A stretch of DNA of 64,000 nt from Steromphala cineraria. Its lineage: Eukaryota > Mollusca > Gastropoda > Trochida > Trochidae. Below are positions 35,001 through 47,195 of this stretch, piece by piece (within the stretch, counting starts at the first letter, position 1; each line of letters opens with the position of its first letter). A program made the translations under genes and the position numbers. A model generated the notes under the pieces. That model was not told the DNA's origin. It was given only the letters and a program-made list of their open reading frames with translations, and made no database searches. The DNA is taken from the NCBI GenBank assembly GCA_916613615.1, contig OU744724.1, forward strand, positions 21,872,171 through 21,936,170. Direction: 5' to 3'.

Positions 35001-38000
35001 TGCCTCATCTTGATAGTCCAATGAGAACTCCTGTTCTGCCTCATCTTGATAGTCCAATGAGAACTCTTGTTCTGCCTCATCTTGATAGTCCAATGAGAAC
35101 TCCTGTTCTGCCTCATCTTGATAGTCCAATGAGAACTCCTGTTCTGCCTCATCTTGATAGTCCAATGAGAACTCCTGTTCTGCCTCATCTTGATAGTCCA
35201 ATGAGAACTCCTGTTCTGCCTCATCTTGATAGTCCAATGAGAACTCCTGTTCTGCCTCATCTTGATAGTCCAATGAGAACTCCTGTTCTGCCTCATCTTG
35301 ATAGTCCAATGAGAACTCTTGTTCTGCCTCATCTTGATAGTCCAATGAGAACTCCTGTTCTGCCTCATCTTGATAGTCCAATGAGAACTCTTGTTCTGCC
35401 TCATCTTGATAGTCCAATGAGAACTCCTGTTCTGCCTCATCTTTATAGTTCAATGAGAACTCCTGTTCTGCCTCATCTTGATAGTCCAATGAGAACTCCT
35501 GTTCTGCCTCATCTTGATAGTCCAATGAGAACTCCTGTTCTGCCTCATCTTGATAGTCCAATGAGAACTCCTGTTCTGCCTCATCTTGATAGTCCAAGGA
35601 GAACTCCTGTTCTGCCTCATCTTGATAGTCCAATGAGAACTCCTGTTCTGCACTCAATCCATGCAGTCGTGGAGACTGGTGCATGTTAGTACTTGATAGG
35701 CTTTACAATGGATTATAGATTAAATCAATTTACAAAAAGTAGAAGAAAATTACTATGAAAAGATGAAAAATCTTTCATCAAACATTTTATTTATAAGTTT
35801 AATCCGATTTTAGCTTTTATATTGTAATTGAGAAAATAACAGTGTCTTTGAAATATATTTCACAAATTAATGAGCTTTTTATCTTTGATTTTCTTTTAAA
35901 GCTTCCAATTTGAACAATTATTCTACTGATTTCAATATTTCAATCTTTCTTATCATATTTGATAATCTTGCCTATTTTACCGTATGATAACAAGATTTAA
36001 ATGATGTTTCAGGGCCTTCTCAAGGCAAGAAGTGTATTGGAAGAGGATTTTGGCAATGTGCACATATACTTTGGTGAGCCGGTCTCAATACGGAAGTACG
36101 TAGATGGGAAGGTGGATAGAAGTGCTCACAATCTAGCTCCTAGGTAGGTCTTGTCGCTCTAGGTTGTGTTGTATTGCTGAGCTTTGTCTTTCAACAGATT
36201 TTTAAACGAAGTTAAAATAATGGGGAAATATTTTGAATAATAAAGTGAATTACACTATTGGATTAAAGTTAATATTGAGAGGAATAGATATCAAATTAAA
36301 TTATGCTTTGCTTTGAAATGTTTCAACATGCACATGAAACATTGTTATATCTGGGGAATACACCATCTGCAATAGTTAAGATTATTTTGTCTTGCTGGAT
36401 TCGAAGGGCGTCAGACAATTTTCATCAATACTGACAGTACCAAAACTAAAAAAGCCTAACCAATCGAACAGCTCTTCTAAATGGCTTGTATTTCTCACTG
36501 GTATGAGATGAAGTGATGGTTCAATACTAAAGAAAAGCAAATGTAGATCAAGCACTAAACATGATAACTTGGATGGCTGTTAGCACAATTTTAGTATTTA
36601 ACTTGATCTGCTCTCTTTTCTGTTGTATTTGTTAAGCACCAATGATATCAAAGGGTCAGGGCATTTTAAATTCCTATAAATATAACTTCATTATTTAAGC
36701 GATTTTGTTAAAATATTTCCCTCAGGTACATAGCAAGCCTGACAACAGAAGAACAAAGGCTACTGCAAATGTTTGGCCATGACATCGTCCTGTGTCACCA
36801 GAAGAACATGGTTATCTCCCCTTGGTCCCTGATAGCGGCCATGTTGGTTCAGAGTCCGAATGGAGTGTCGGTCCGGCAACTCATAAGAGAAGTTGAATGG
36901 CTGAAGAGACAGGCATCAAACCTGGGTGCTAACATTGACTGGCCTGGTGAGGGAGACATTTGGTAGTCTTATATACTTGATTTAGTTCATTCTCACCCCA
37001 CAGATGTTTCTCGAGTCCTTTGTTCTCTGGTACCCTCTGTAACATGTGGAGCAGTTTGTTGGCTAGATAAAGAGACCTGATTGGCTTTGACATGGCATCC
37101 ACGTATGTCCATTGTTCACTATTTCTAATTCTTCTCCAGAATCATTGATCCTGGAAATCTGAAATCTTGCATACAGACTTCTTGGTTATAATAAGGTTTT
37201 TGATTTAAAGATTTGTTGACCCTGTGGTCCCTAGTTCAAATAGCCCAGACCTTCATAAATATATTCATCTTTCTCTCCAGAAGCTTAATACATAGAAATA
37301 ATAAACCTTTTGCACAGTTAATGAGAATGACCGGTATTATTATATATTTAGGGATCCTGTTTTTCGTATGAAAGGCCCTTTGTACATTTGTAAATTGATT
37401 GATAGATAGCCTCCTGAGCTACACAGCAAATGGCTTTTTTTCAAATATGGTTAACTATACAACATTCCTTATTGCAAAATTATTTCATGGCGGTAGTTAC
37501 AATCATGATAAAAGTAATCAAAGGAGTTGTCCACTATCAAGATTAATGTTACTTTTTACCTTTTCAAGTTTGGCCTGGCAATAACTGAAAACTGCAACCT
37601 ATTTCAGCCAATGAGAATGCAGAAACAATTATCCGGGCTAATCTGGCACTCCACAAGAACATTGTATGCGTGACCTCGGAGGACGTGGTTGAGCTACTCA
37701 ACGTCGCGTTCCCTCCGGGGTTGAAGCAACAGGATGAGTTGATGATGACGGCGGCCCAGCACATCATGTTGTCTCTCTACCGCAACCAGCTCATGCACGT
37801 CTTTGTCAGGGTGGCCCTCATCACTATCTGTATCAACTCTTGTGAGGAGCAGACGTTACCCATAGGTGAGAATTTGGATGTAATTTTACCCATATATGAG
37901 AATTAGTGGTGTAACTTTACCCATAGGTGAGAATTAGGTTGTGTTACTTTACCCATATATGAGGATAAGGTGGGTAACTTTACCCATATGTGAGAATTGG

Positions 38001-41000
38001 GGGTGTAACTTCACCCATATGTGAGAATTAGGGGTCTAACTTTACCCATAGGTGAGAATAAAGGTGTGACTTTAACCATAGGTGAGAATTTGGTGTGTAA
38101 CTTTACCCATATGTGAGAGTTTGGGATGTGACTTTACCCATAGGTGAGAATTAGGGATTTGACTTTACCCATAGGTGAGAATTAGGGATGTGATTTTACC
38201 CATAGGTGAGAATTAGTGGTGTAACTTTACCAACAGGTGAGAATAAAGATGTGATTTTACTCATAGGTGAGAATTAGGGATATGACTTTACCGATAGGTG
38301 AGAATTTGGGTGTAACTTTACCCATAGGTGAAAAATAAGGGTGTAACATTACCCTATATGAGAATTAGTATTGTAACTTTACCCATAGGTGAGAATTAGT
38401 GGTGTAACTTTACCCATAGGTGAGAATAAAGGTGTGACTTTACCCATAGGTTAGAATTAGGGATGTGACTTCACCCATATGTGAGAATTAGGGGTGGAAC
38501 TTTACCCATAGGTGAGAATAAAGGTGTGACTTTACCCATAGGTGATAATTTGGTGTGTAACTTTACCCATATGTGAGAGTTTGGGATGTGACTTTACCCA
38601 TAGGTGAGAATTAGGGATTTGACTTTACCCATAGGTGAGAATTAGGGATGTACCCATAGGTGAGAATTAGTGGTGTAACTTTACCAACAGGTGAGAATAA
38701 AGATGTGACTTTACCGATAGGTGAGAATTAGGGATATGACTTTACCGATAGGTGAGAATTTGGGTGTAACTTTACCCATAGGTGAGAATTAGTGGTGTAA
38801 CTTTACCAACAGGTGAGAATAAAGATGTGACTTTACTCATAGGTGAGAATTAGGGATATGACTTAACCGATAGGTGAGAATTTGGGTGTAACTTTACCCA
38901 TAGGTGAAAAATAAGGGTGTAACATTACCAACAGGTGAGAATAAAGATGTGACTTTACCGATAGGTGAGAATTAGGGATATGACTTTACCGATAGGTGAG
39001 AATTTGGGTGTAACTTTACCCATAGGTGAGAAATAAGGGTGTAACATTACCCTATATGAGAATTAGTAGTGTAACTTTACCCATAGGTGAGAATTAGTGG
39101 TGTAACTTTACCCATAGGTGAGAATAAAGGTGTAACTTTACCCATAGGTTAGAATTAGGGATGTGACTTTACCCATATGTGATAATTAGGGGTGTAATTT
39201 TACCCTTAGGCGAGGAAGAGCAGTGACTTCGACCTGGATTTAACATAAAACAAAGTTAATTTGTTTCTTAGTCATTGTCCTTTTTCACTTATTCTTTTCC
39301 AAGTATATGCTATTTTCAATAATTCAGAAATAAACTTCGGATAATTTTCCACTAAACGCTGGATCAACAACAGGCTTACCTCCCTTTGTTGTGATTTTAT
39401 CCAATCAACTCTCTCTGCTATCTCCACCATAATATGAAACAATCTCAAATAACACTCTTTCCCATCACTGTTGAGCAGTAAGGGTGGCTGAAGAAATCAA
39501 TTTAAACGCTTACAAAATTAAGATGTTTCTGATCAAGTTCAATAAATGGAAATAATATTGTGGCTTTCTGGATTGTAAATGTGCTTTATTTTCATTAATT
39601 TTTTAAATAAATGCATTTTGTTTTTTTTTAATTACAGACAAGATGTTTGAGAAGTATTCTTTCTTGGAGAAGTTACTTAGTCAGGACTTTATCTTTCTGC
39701 CCGGAAATACAAAACAGGTGATGAATATTGATAATGTTGTTTATGTTCCTTTCATTTAGATTCGATCCTATCGCTAGCTATATGAATTTAAGAATCTTTA
39801 TCAAGACAAAGCAATTTGAATTCAGATAAACCTTTAAATGAGAGCTTTAGTGTCTATCATTTAGTTTTAGATTATATGTGATAAAGAGAAATGAAAATCA
39901 TTCTACTAAGGGTTACATACCTTTATCAAGGCCCTTTCTGCAATACCTAATCTAACTATTTTAACTAATCTAACTCTCTTGTGACCAAACGCAGCTATTG
40001 GCTGAAATATTGCCCAAGCGACGTAAAACATTAACTCACTCACTCACCTTATCCCCGTCGCCTCTAAGATATCAGCCACAAGGACTTACTTATCTGGTAA
40101 AGTGGTTCTAAGCCCCAAAAGAATGATTGTTTTTAACAACAATTATTTAGTTTATTTATATATTTATGTTGTTGGTTGTTTTTTTTTCTAGGACTTTAAC
40201 CATGCCCTAGCGACGCTTACTCATGCATGTGGAGTGGTTGTTGAGAATGGTGAAGTTCAGGTGAAGAAATCCACCAACAAATATACCACCTTCTTCAGCG
40301 AGATGTTCAATCCTTTCCTCCTCGGCTATTGGGTAAGTTGAGAGGTTTGGCATATTTATTTTCACATTTATTTTAAATGATTTTTGAAGAATATGTGTTT
40401 GTTAGCCTATCGAGTATTTTTTAATCTAGTCGTTCCCCTTCTTTTGATGAACATTTTCTCATGTACTGGTATGTTTGGAAGGGGTGATTTTGATGAAAAA
40501 GAGTTCAAGGGGACATAGGAAGACCTTCCTATGACCGCTTCCCCCGCCCCCACATTTCCCTCAAATTTGCCTCAGATGATTCTAATCTATGGATGATGAT
40601 GTTGATTTTAGATCATGTGTCGCTACCTGTTATCGATGAACCCTGGGGTGAATGGACAACCTTTAGCCCGAACCCCGAAGGTCATGACCCGAGAAGCCCA
40701 ACTTCTGAGCGCCAGGTTATTACGAGAGGGAGTCATCAAGCCACATGAAATCCTCTCCCTGGACATGATGACGAACTCTCTCAACGCACTCTACCGTATG
40801 GGAGGTCTCAAGAAGGAGAAGAGGTGAGACTCAGTCGCATTTGCATAAGATGAAAAGCTATTCTCTCCAATACTCAGACAACTCAAACATTCTATGACCA
40901 TTAAAGGAAATGAATGTAGAAAGTTTAAATGCCATAATAAAATTTATCAAAACATGATATTACCAAATTCCAATATTGTTTAACTCATCTGAATCACACT

Positions 41001-41572
41001 GTCTATTAGACATTGTTTTACACTAAGAAACACTGTTGTTTTTCTTGTTATTCTTACTTACATTATAATATATCGATACCAATGTTTTTTTCAGGGATGG
41101 AGTAACCTATAAAGTTCCAAATACAGTTGTGCTGTCAAGAATAACAGATGAAATTGGTAAGATACTCATAAATCAAAGATGATAGTATATACTGTAGAAC
41201 AGTACACAAAACATTCAAATTGATTGAAAAATGTCCATATATGGCGCAAAATAAAATTTCATATTAAACAAATTATGTTGAAAGAAAAAAAAATTCTGAC
41301 ACCTTTTACCCCAAACTGATAAATGACGATTAAATGATATTTGTACCCATTTTGCATATCTGAAAAGTTTCAGAGTAAATTCATCTTAATTTGATTTTTA
41401 TGCCTCCTGCCTTGAGACATGTTTTGGTTTTGGTTTAAATTGTCTGTTACATTTTGAATATTGAACAAAAACTTTTATCATACTTTCAGCCAAGTTTATC
41501 GAGGTACCTCCACTGCCCTCCGTTAGTATCAACGTAGACACCAAAACAGTCACCGTCAACGCTAAACTCTGA
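23001..41572 (+). CDS. GNPAT: Dihydroxyacetone phosphate acyltransferase, 14 exons, 694 aa
   Basis: The enzyme acylates DHAP at the peroxisomal membrane, the first step of ether-lipid (plasmalogen) synthesis. Exons: 23001-23037, 31352-31548, 32008-32184, 32625-32754, 33028-33231, 33894-34045, 36013-36143, 36726-36946, 37608-37865, 39638-39717, 40192-40332, 40612-40823, 41095-41156, 41490-41572. All phases fit, totalling 2085 nt. Acyltransferase motifs are NHRSYLD (HX4D, His153 and Asp158), GAFYIRR near 196-202, EGTRSR at 234-239 and a VIPVSISYD block. The protein ends AKL, a type-1 peroxisomal targeting signal. The length is close to the vertebrate protein (about 680). Exon 1 is the least certain: it fits in phase but has a weak donor (GTTGTA) and lies 8.3 kb upstream, beyond a LINE and a Helitron-like element. 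Several AATAAA motifs (for example 44179-44184) could end the transcript. Confidence 0.95.
23498..23527. repeat. 13-bp perfect hairpin adjoining the Helitron-like element
   Basis: TAGCAGCCCCGTC and GACGGGGCTGCTA flank the loop TAAG. It sits directly before the TC that starts the Helitron-like copy. GGGGCTGCT also occurs near that element's 3' end, so the hairpin may be related to it. Confidence 0.7.
23528..24809 (+). mobile_element. Non-autonomous Helitron-like element, copy 1, with TCAAGGTCA arrays
   Basis: It starts TCAGTTTTTGTGAAGTTTCC. It ends with the hairpin TTGCGG-TATC-CCGCAA, eight bases, then CTAG, and is inserted between A and T. These are the structural hallmarks of Helitrons. A (GCC)n run occurs near the 5' end. 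The middle is built of about three related units containing AACTTGAAAAGTTTTTGTGC and AAAGGTCAAGGTCA. I count seven exact TCAAGGTCA. No protein frame. A shorter copy lies at 44732-45559. Confidence 0.75.
24810..25791. other. GNPAT intron 1, unremarkable stretch
   Basis: No coding exon, RNA gene or repeat with clear ends is seen. The 64- and 65-codon frames are short and resemble nothing known. A small (CTGT)n run sits near 25586. Confidence 0.4.
25792..26589. mobile_element. TTAA MITE with 17-bp perfect inverted repeats
   Basis: The left end TTAAGGAGGTTGGATAC and the right end GTATCCAACCTCCTTAA are exact inverted copies that include TTAA, the piggyBac-type target. The 800-bp body is AT-rich and non-coding. 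It lies in GNPAT intron 1. Confidence 0.75.
27187..29905 (-). mobile_element. 5'-truncated CR1/L2-like LINE, inactive, interrupted
   Basis: The minus-strand reverse transcriptase frame at 28719-29591 contains [39 protein letters not shown] and the catalytic YADDTQLY. In-frame sequence continues upstream to a stop at 29766-29768 and the element is truncated near 29905. Downstream of a 0.7-kb insertion (28029-28763) the frame resumes with a [23 protein letters not shown] segment and the C-terminal CNxLL...LHWLPV region, with at least one frameshift. The 3' end has GGCGCTATATAAATGCC and an ATT-rich tail, typical of this group. It sits antisense in GNPAT intron 1. Confidence 0.88.
28029..28763. 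mobile_element. Insertion with about 180-bp tandem units inside the LINE
   Basis: It splits the LINE reverse transcriptase. Inverted ends ATACCCCCGACC (28033-28044) and GGTCGGGGGTAT (28731-28742) are visible. The interior has three tandem units of about 180 bp, each beginning near GACCTATTACGGGAAAA and containing TTTTGCACATGTCTTC. Next to the right end is a small hairpin, GTGAGC-CAC-GCTCAC. No protein frame. Superfamily not determined. Confidence 0.65.
29906..31351. other. GNPAT intron 1, 3' part
   Basis: AT-rich sequence leading to the exon 2 acceptor TTCCATTTCAG at 31351. No further exon or defined repeat was recognised. Confidence 0.4.
34215..35654. repeat. 36-bp minisatellite, 40 units, in a GNPAT intron
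   Basis: The unit is ATCTTGATAGTCCAATGAGA followed by ACTCCTGTTCTGCCTC. Forty copies fit exactly with no indel. Variation is confined to a few substitutions, and a rare variant (CTTTATAGTTC) recurs exactly 23 units apart, indicating a segmental duplication within the array. Because 36 is divisible by three, frames of about 500 codons stay open on both strands. It lies between the exons ending at 34045 and starting at 36013, so there is no evidence that it is coding. Confidence 0.97.
37856..39209. repeat. About 31-bp minisatellite derived from the GNPAT exon 9 splice donor
   Basis: Exon 9 ends TTACCCATAG and the intron begins GTGAGAAT. This boundary is repeated about 40 times through the next 1.3 kb as ACTTTACCCATAGGTGAGAA plus a variable spacer near AGGGGTGT. 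Variants include CCGATAG, CCATATGTGAGAA and CCAACAG. Higher-order blocks of several units recur. The intron therefore holds a ladder of near-identical 5' splice sites after the real one. Confidence 0.95.
39985..40052 (+). repeat. Short interspersed repeat fragment ending in CTCA repeats
   Basis: GCTATTGGCTGAAATATTGC precedes CCAAGCGACGTAAAACATTAA and ACTCACTCACTCAC. A related reverse-oriented tail (GTTAGTGAGTGAGTTATTG) is near 15205. I associate the CTCA-tailed form with molluscan short repeats from memory; no internal promoter is identified. Confidence 0.3.
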
Positions 41573-43439
41573 GGGAAAATGGATTCGAAGCAACCTGCAA
41601 TAACGTGTTTCTAGCATTACTTTGTATGAAATTGAAGAAAAATGAGAAAATACTTGAGAAATAGGTAATCTCCGTTGGAATCAAAATGCTTTATTATTTC
41701 TTCTCACTGGATGGGTGAATGACTGTTTGATGCTGATGCATAATATTTGTTTTTTCTTATCCTTTAGATGTCACTGTTATGAACCTTCAATGTTATTACA
41801 CATTGTGTGATAAAGTCGCTACTTTTATAACAGATGTTATACAATGTACTTTACATCTATTTATCTATTCAACCAAATGGCAAAAACGCAAAGTGACCAA
41901 TTCAATGTACCACAGCAATTTAAAAACTGAAACATAAATCCCTTATGTATGAAGACTCCATTTAAAGATACATGGCTTTCGTACATTGAAACACATGAAT
42001 GTACTCTCCATCTATTTATTCTATTCACTATCAACTAAATGGAAAAAAACGCAAGGTGACCAATTCAATGTATCACAGCAATTTAAAAACTGAAACAAAA
42101 ATTCTCTTATGTGTGAAGACTTTATTTGAAGATACATGGCTTTCGTACATTGAAACACATTCATACACTTGCTATTTATTGCACTTCAGTCATGCATTGC
42201 TACACAAGCTATTATTGAGTGCATTAGTGATAGTACATACATGGTATGTTATCTCATATTTTCAATCATGAGTCATGCTTATTTTTCTCTTATGACATTT
42301 TGGCGATTTGTACATTTAATATTTTATCCTAATGCGTATGAGAATGAAGAATGCTTGTCCAAAATTGTATTAAAGAGACAATTTGTTATTTTTGTGATAG
42401 GATGAATGTGATATTTAAAAAGAAATCCAACAGTGCTTAAAGGGGCACTTGCAAATTAAACTATTTGCTTGTTACTTTATAATTTCTTTTACGTCTATGG
42501 AAAGTGCTATTGATTTATGTGAAGATTTAACCTTCTGACAGTAAAATAAAATGGCATCAACTTGTATTTATTTTGAAAATTGAAGGAATATAATTTCAAT
42601 TCAACAAATTTCACTGGCTTGAAAGGATATTATGTTCAAATGCAGAGAGTATGAAGAAAGGTTTATGTTTGTGCAATTGTGCCGTAAATGCTCATCAACC
42701 TTACATCTTAAGCAAACAGTGTTTAATGATGCAAACGAGTCTTAGGAGTAAATATTTTTGTTCCATCAGCCATCATTGTAACAATTTCATCATAAATAAC
42801 TGTAACATGCATTTGGCATCATTGTCATTGATTATTGTAGTATGCGTGTCATGCATGAATAATTGTAACATGCACATTATGCATCATTGAAGCATGAACA
42901 TTTTGTTTTGATTTTTTATTTCAAATTTCTAAGAAATTAATTATAAATGATATTAACTAATTAACATAGATTAAATTGTTGATGCCAAATGCCAAGACAA
43001 GATGAATTGGTTAAAAACATGCTTGTAGCCCCTTGAATTAGGTACCTGATTTTGACTGATGTTATTTCTTCAAAGTCATTCAAATATTGACAACATTTGA
43101 AAGCAATTGTAATTTGATGGTAGCATCTTGTATTGCCTTTTCAACAGGTATCACAGTCAAGCCAAACTACTTCAAATTACTTAAAAGCTGATACTTCCTT
43201 GATCAACAGAGGATTCCATGACACAAACAGATTTTTTTTTTGCTAAATAAAAACTTCTATGTTGCGAACAAACATATATCAAAGGATATGCTTTCTCCTT
43301 CATGTATCTATGCTCCAAATGTTCACAATAATGAAATGCTGTTGCAATCACTTTCTAATGGATCCCACTTCTTTGAGAACTTCAAAGACTCAAAATGGTC
43401 ATAATATGTATGAAAGCAAGGTGTTCAGTTCCTATTAAT

Positions 43440-43740
43440 AAATCTGGTCAGTGTTCTGACATTACACTAGGCAGCAGGTACGAGTCAATTTCGGATCAAA
43501 TCCAGCCCGGGACTCGACAACTTTGTCTGCAGTAGTGAACTGTTCTACACGCAGTAAGGTTTGGGTGCAATGCTACATTGAATTGAATTGAAGGTCCAGC
43601 CGATCCTCGCAGGTTTCATGGCAATGCATAGCCACAATAGTGTTTCAGGCTTTCTCCCTGCAATATTACTAGCAGCTGTGATTAGGTGAGATACTCTTGA
43701 AAGCAGCATTAAAGTCTAAATAACCTCACCTCACCTGACT
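43440..43740 (+). repeat. Possible SINE-like repeat downstream of GNPAT
   Basis: A GC-richer block of about 300 bp in AT-rich surroundings has GGATCAAATCC, close to a tRNA B-box, and ends in CCTCACCTCACCTG. No convincing A-box or target duplication is seen. It may instead be part of the GNPAT 3' UTR. Confidence 0.3.
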
Positions 43741-44731
43741 CTTATTCCTCAAGCATAATTCTTCATCATCATAACCAAATGACATCGTTATTTATTTAAA
43801 GTGGTGCATTTTTAAGTACAATGTAAAGTTGTTTTGTGTTGAATGATATTGTTTTTCAACTTTTTTGTTATGAGATTTTTCATATGATAAAATATATATA
43901 CAGATTCATTTATGGAGATTTTAAAAGGCCTTTTACTAAAATACCAATGGTGAATGGTTTTAAGATTTTATTTGAATGAGCTTTAGCAGTTTAAAAGTGA
44001 TGTTTTTATTAAAATATTTCTGTGGCTCAATGTACTATGATGTACTTAGTCACATTTCTTAATCAGTATTAATTTCCTTGCTCATTCAGTTTGTTGATAA
44101 ATATGTTTGTAAATAATCAAGTGTACATTTGTTGCAATATATTATTGAATCCTTTCAGTTTATATATATTGAATGTACAATAAACCAAGTTTCTATCTTT
44201 TCTCTGTGGTTGTGATACTTACTAAACAAAGAAATTATCAAAGACAAAAAGATTCTTTGCTGCTGATCATTTATCATAAGTCAATCCTCAGTTGAACTTG
44301 GAACAATATATATGAGCATTTACATTATCATGAATAAGGTGTTGCCTTGCTTGGTCCCAACGATGAGTCATATGAAGACAGAAAGTGAAAATGTGTCATG
44401 GTCATTCAGCAACTTACTGAGGAATACCTGCATTCTCAGGTTACTGGTTTGGCCCATGCTTTTGGATTAAATATACCATTTTATTCCAGGGACAAAAAGT
44501 CAAAGCTTGCAGCTGAATCAAGTCAATCAAATCAAGTTTTCAGTTTATATACTCACACGCAAAAGAAACGCAAGTTTTTTTTGTAAATTGAGAAAAGCTA
44601 TGGATCTTAAATCGATATGAAGTATTGATTTATAGTGATGACTAATTGTGTCATTATTAATTTCTGGACGCATTTCGTAAGATTTGAATAGTCACTCAAA
44701 AACAAAAAGCATTCGCTAAAACGCACACGCA

Positions 44732-45559
44732 TCAGTTTTTGTGAAGTTTCCATCGCCGCCACACTCGTACTAATAGCTTTAACTTTTTTCACTAAGCTTT
44801 CCAGAACTCTTATTCATACCTTACTACTCATACCTGGGGGGAACGATTTTGACACGTTCACTTTCAAGGTCAAAGGTCAAGGTCACGAGATATGTATTCA
44901 CTCTAAGAATTCCTTGTAAACGCGATAACTTTAAACGTTTTTGTGCTATGAAGCTCTAACTTGGTATATATCATCCTTGGAAAAGTAAAAAAATTTGGAA
45001 AGGTTTTGGCTACAATCCGTCAAAGGTCAAGGTCACAGCAAGGTCATGACGTAAGCATGGTTTAGCGAAAATGCTTAATTTTAACTATGAACACTTTTAA
45101 TCAATACATGATTGTTATACTCAATAAAAGTGTTCAATTATTGTGTGACCTTGAAGGTCAAAGGTCAAGGTCATGAGATTTGAGTTATTGCAATTCCTTG
45201 TAAACACAATAACTTGAAAAGTTTTTGTGCTATGAAGTTTAGATTTTGTATATATTATCTCTTGAGAAGTACAAAATTTTCAAAAAGTTTTGGGTACGAA
45301 CTGTCGAAGGTCAAGGTCACAGCAAGGTCAACATATATGGAGAAAATGGATTAATTTAATTTTTAACACTTTATTTCATTACAAAAATGTTATACTCAAT
45401 GAAATGTGTTCATTGATTGTGTGACCTTGAGTGTCAAAGGTCAAGGTCACGAGAAAATTCCCAATTTGGTGAGGCCTGTAAAAGGTGGAACAGGGTAAGG
45501 CGAAACCCCAAGTTCCGGGGCTGCTCTGCTTTTGCGGTATCCCGCAAACGCTAATCTAG
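44732..45559 (+). mobile_element. Non-autonomous Helitron-like element, copy 2, inside Tc1
   Basis: It has the same TCAGTTTTTG start and TTGCGGTATCCCGCAA hairpin plus CTAG end as copy 1, again between A and T. It has two internal units rather than three, lacks the expanded GCC run, and contains five exact TCAAGGTCA motifs. Confidence 0.75.
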
Positions 45560-45679
45560 TTGGATATGTGGGCATGATGCACGCGTTTCTCATGATATTG
45601 CACATGCACGATATGTTACGGGTGTTCAAGGGTATAAAACTGTGCCTTGGAAACTGAGTTTATCATTCACGATTGAACA

Positions 45680-46679
45680 ATGCCACGTTTAACTGAGATT
45701 GAGGGAAACCAGGCTGTGGGTCGTTTGAAAGCTGGAGGGTCAGTTCAAGATGTTGCACATCACTTTTAACTTTACAACAATATACCGTCTGCAACAGCGT
45801 TATAATGCAACACAGACCACAGCTGACCGTCCTCGAAGTGGTCGTCCAAGGGTCACCACCCCTCGACAGGATCGACGCATTACATGTCTACAACAGCGAG
45901 ATCCATTTCTAACTGCGACTCAATCTGCCCTGGACACTGTTGAAACACATAACCGACGCATTAGCAGAGACACTGTCATCCGGCCCTGCGTTCTAACAAC
46001 CTGCAATGTTGCCGGCCAGCACGTTGTCCTGTTCATCGCCAGACATACAAAGACATCGCCAAGCACGACTTCAGTGGGCGCAGAATCATCGAAATTGGCG
46101 TCATCGTGATTGGAAATGTGTAATTTTCTCTGACGAGAGTCGTTTTTGTCTCTCCCATGCAGATGGACGAGTCAGGATTTGGCGTCGTCGAGGTGACCGT
46201 TTTCCTGAGTAAAACATTGTGGAAAGGGATCCATGGGGTGGGCCCAGCGTCATGATGTGGGCCGGGATTGGACTTAATGTGAGACTGGGACCAATGTGCT
46301 TCCAAAATGTTGGCGCAGGACGGGGACATGGTGTAACTGCTCAGCATTATATCGACCAAGTCATCAGACCCCACGTCGTTCATTTTTTTGCACAACATCA
46401 ACAACACATTTCCAGCAGGATAAGGCTCGTCCCCATACTGCTAGAGTTACCATGACCTTTCTCCAACAGCATATCAGCGGTATTCTACCCTGGCCAGCCC
46501 TCAGCCCTGATCTGAATCCAATTGAACACTTGTGGGATGAGGTTCAAAGAAGACTGAATACTGTGAGACCAATTCCAACAAATGCCAATGAACTCCAGAC
46601 AGCTGTTCTGGATGTGTGCAGAGGATTCCCAGAGGAAACCGTCTTATCCACTCTATGTACCGTAGATGTATGGCAGTGA
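45680..46679 (+). pseudogene. Tc1-family transposase pseudogene (DD34E)
   Basis: The product begins MPRLTEIEGNQAVGRLKAGG, a helix-turn-helix start, and hits a stop after HHF. Later segments occur in shifting frames: the second HTH region with RPRSGRPRVTT, then FSDESRF with the first catalytic Asp. The final frame has FQQDKARPHTA with the second Asp and SPDLNPIEHLWDE with the Glu. Several stops and frameshifts make it non-functional. Confidence 0.88.
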
Positions 46680-47195
46680 TCAACGCCAATGGTGGTCACA
46701 CAAGGTATTGGCTGGCATATCGGACCCTGTATCCATAAGACTCAATTAATGACGTTAACATAACTTCAATTTCATGTTTGCTCACTTGACCCTTTAATAT
46801 TTTCTTGTATACATATGCTCTTGCCCATTAAATAATGTGGACATGCAACTTGACTTGCGTTTCTTTTGCGTGTGAGCATATTACCCATTGACCAAAGAAC
46901 TTGCATATAGCCTATATTACATATAGTATGACTTGGACATGGTTTGAATGAAACGTTTTCGAAACAGACGATTTGAATATCGTCACTCTTTGAAAAGAAA
47001 AATCATGAAAAACTCGTCTTTGATAGAAAACCTTCTGGTATATATTCAGTTCTTAACTTATGGATAATATGGACAGTCAAAGGTAAAATGTATGTACCAC
47101 TCGACAAAAGTTTGAATTCAGTGCTGGATGTCATATAAGAAATCCGAACGCGAATTTAGTAAGAAGTAGTAACTGTTATCTACATGTTTGGACAT

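Larger units (their letters stand above)
44552..46876 (+). mobile_element. Tc1-like DNA transposon, inactive, with Helitron-like insertion
   Basis: Terminal inverted repeats CTCACACGCAAAAGAAACGC (44552-) and its inverted copy ending at 46876 bound the element. A flanking TA is present on the left and imperfect on the right. Without the 828-bp insertion at 44732-45559 it would be about 1.5 kb, the usual Tc1 size. It encodes a broken transposase. Confidence 0.85.

Noticed and set aside
34170..35689. 500-codon open frames on both strands
   Set aside because: They are produced by a 36-bp repeat divisible by three, inside a GNPAT intron; not called as genes, kept only as a repeat and a finding.
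46033..46407. 124-codon minus-strand frame in the Tc1 region
   Set aside because: Antisense to recognisable transposase motifs.
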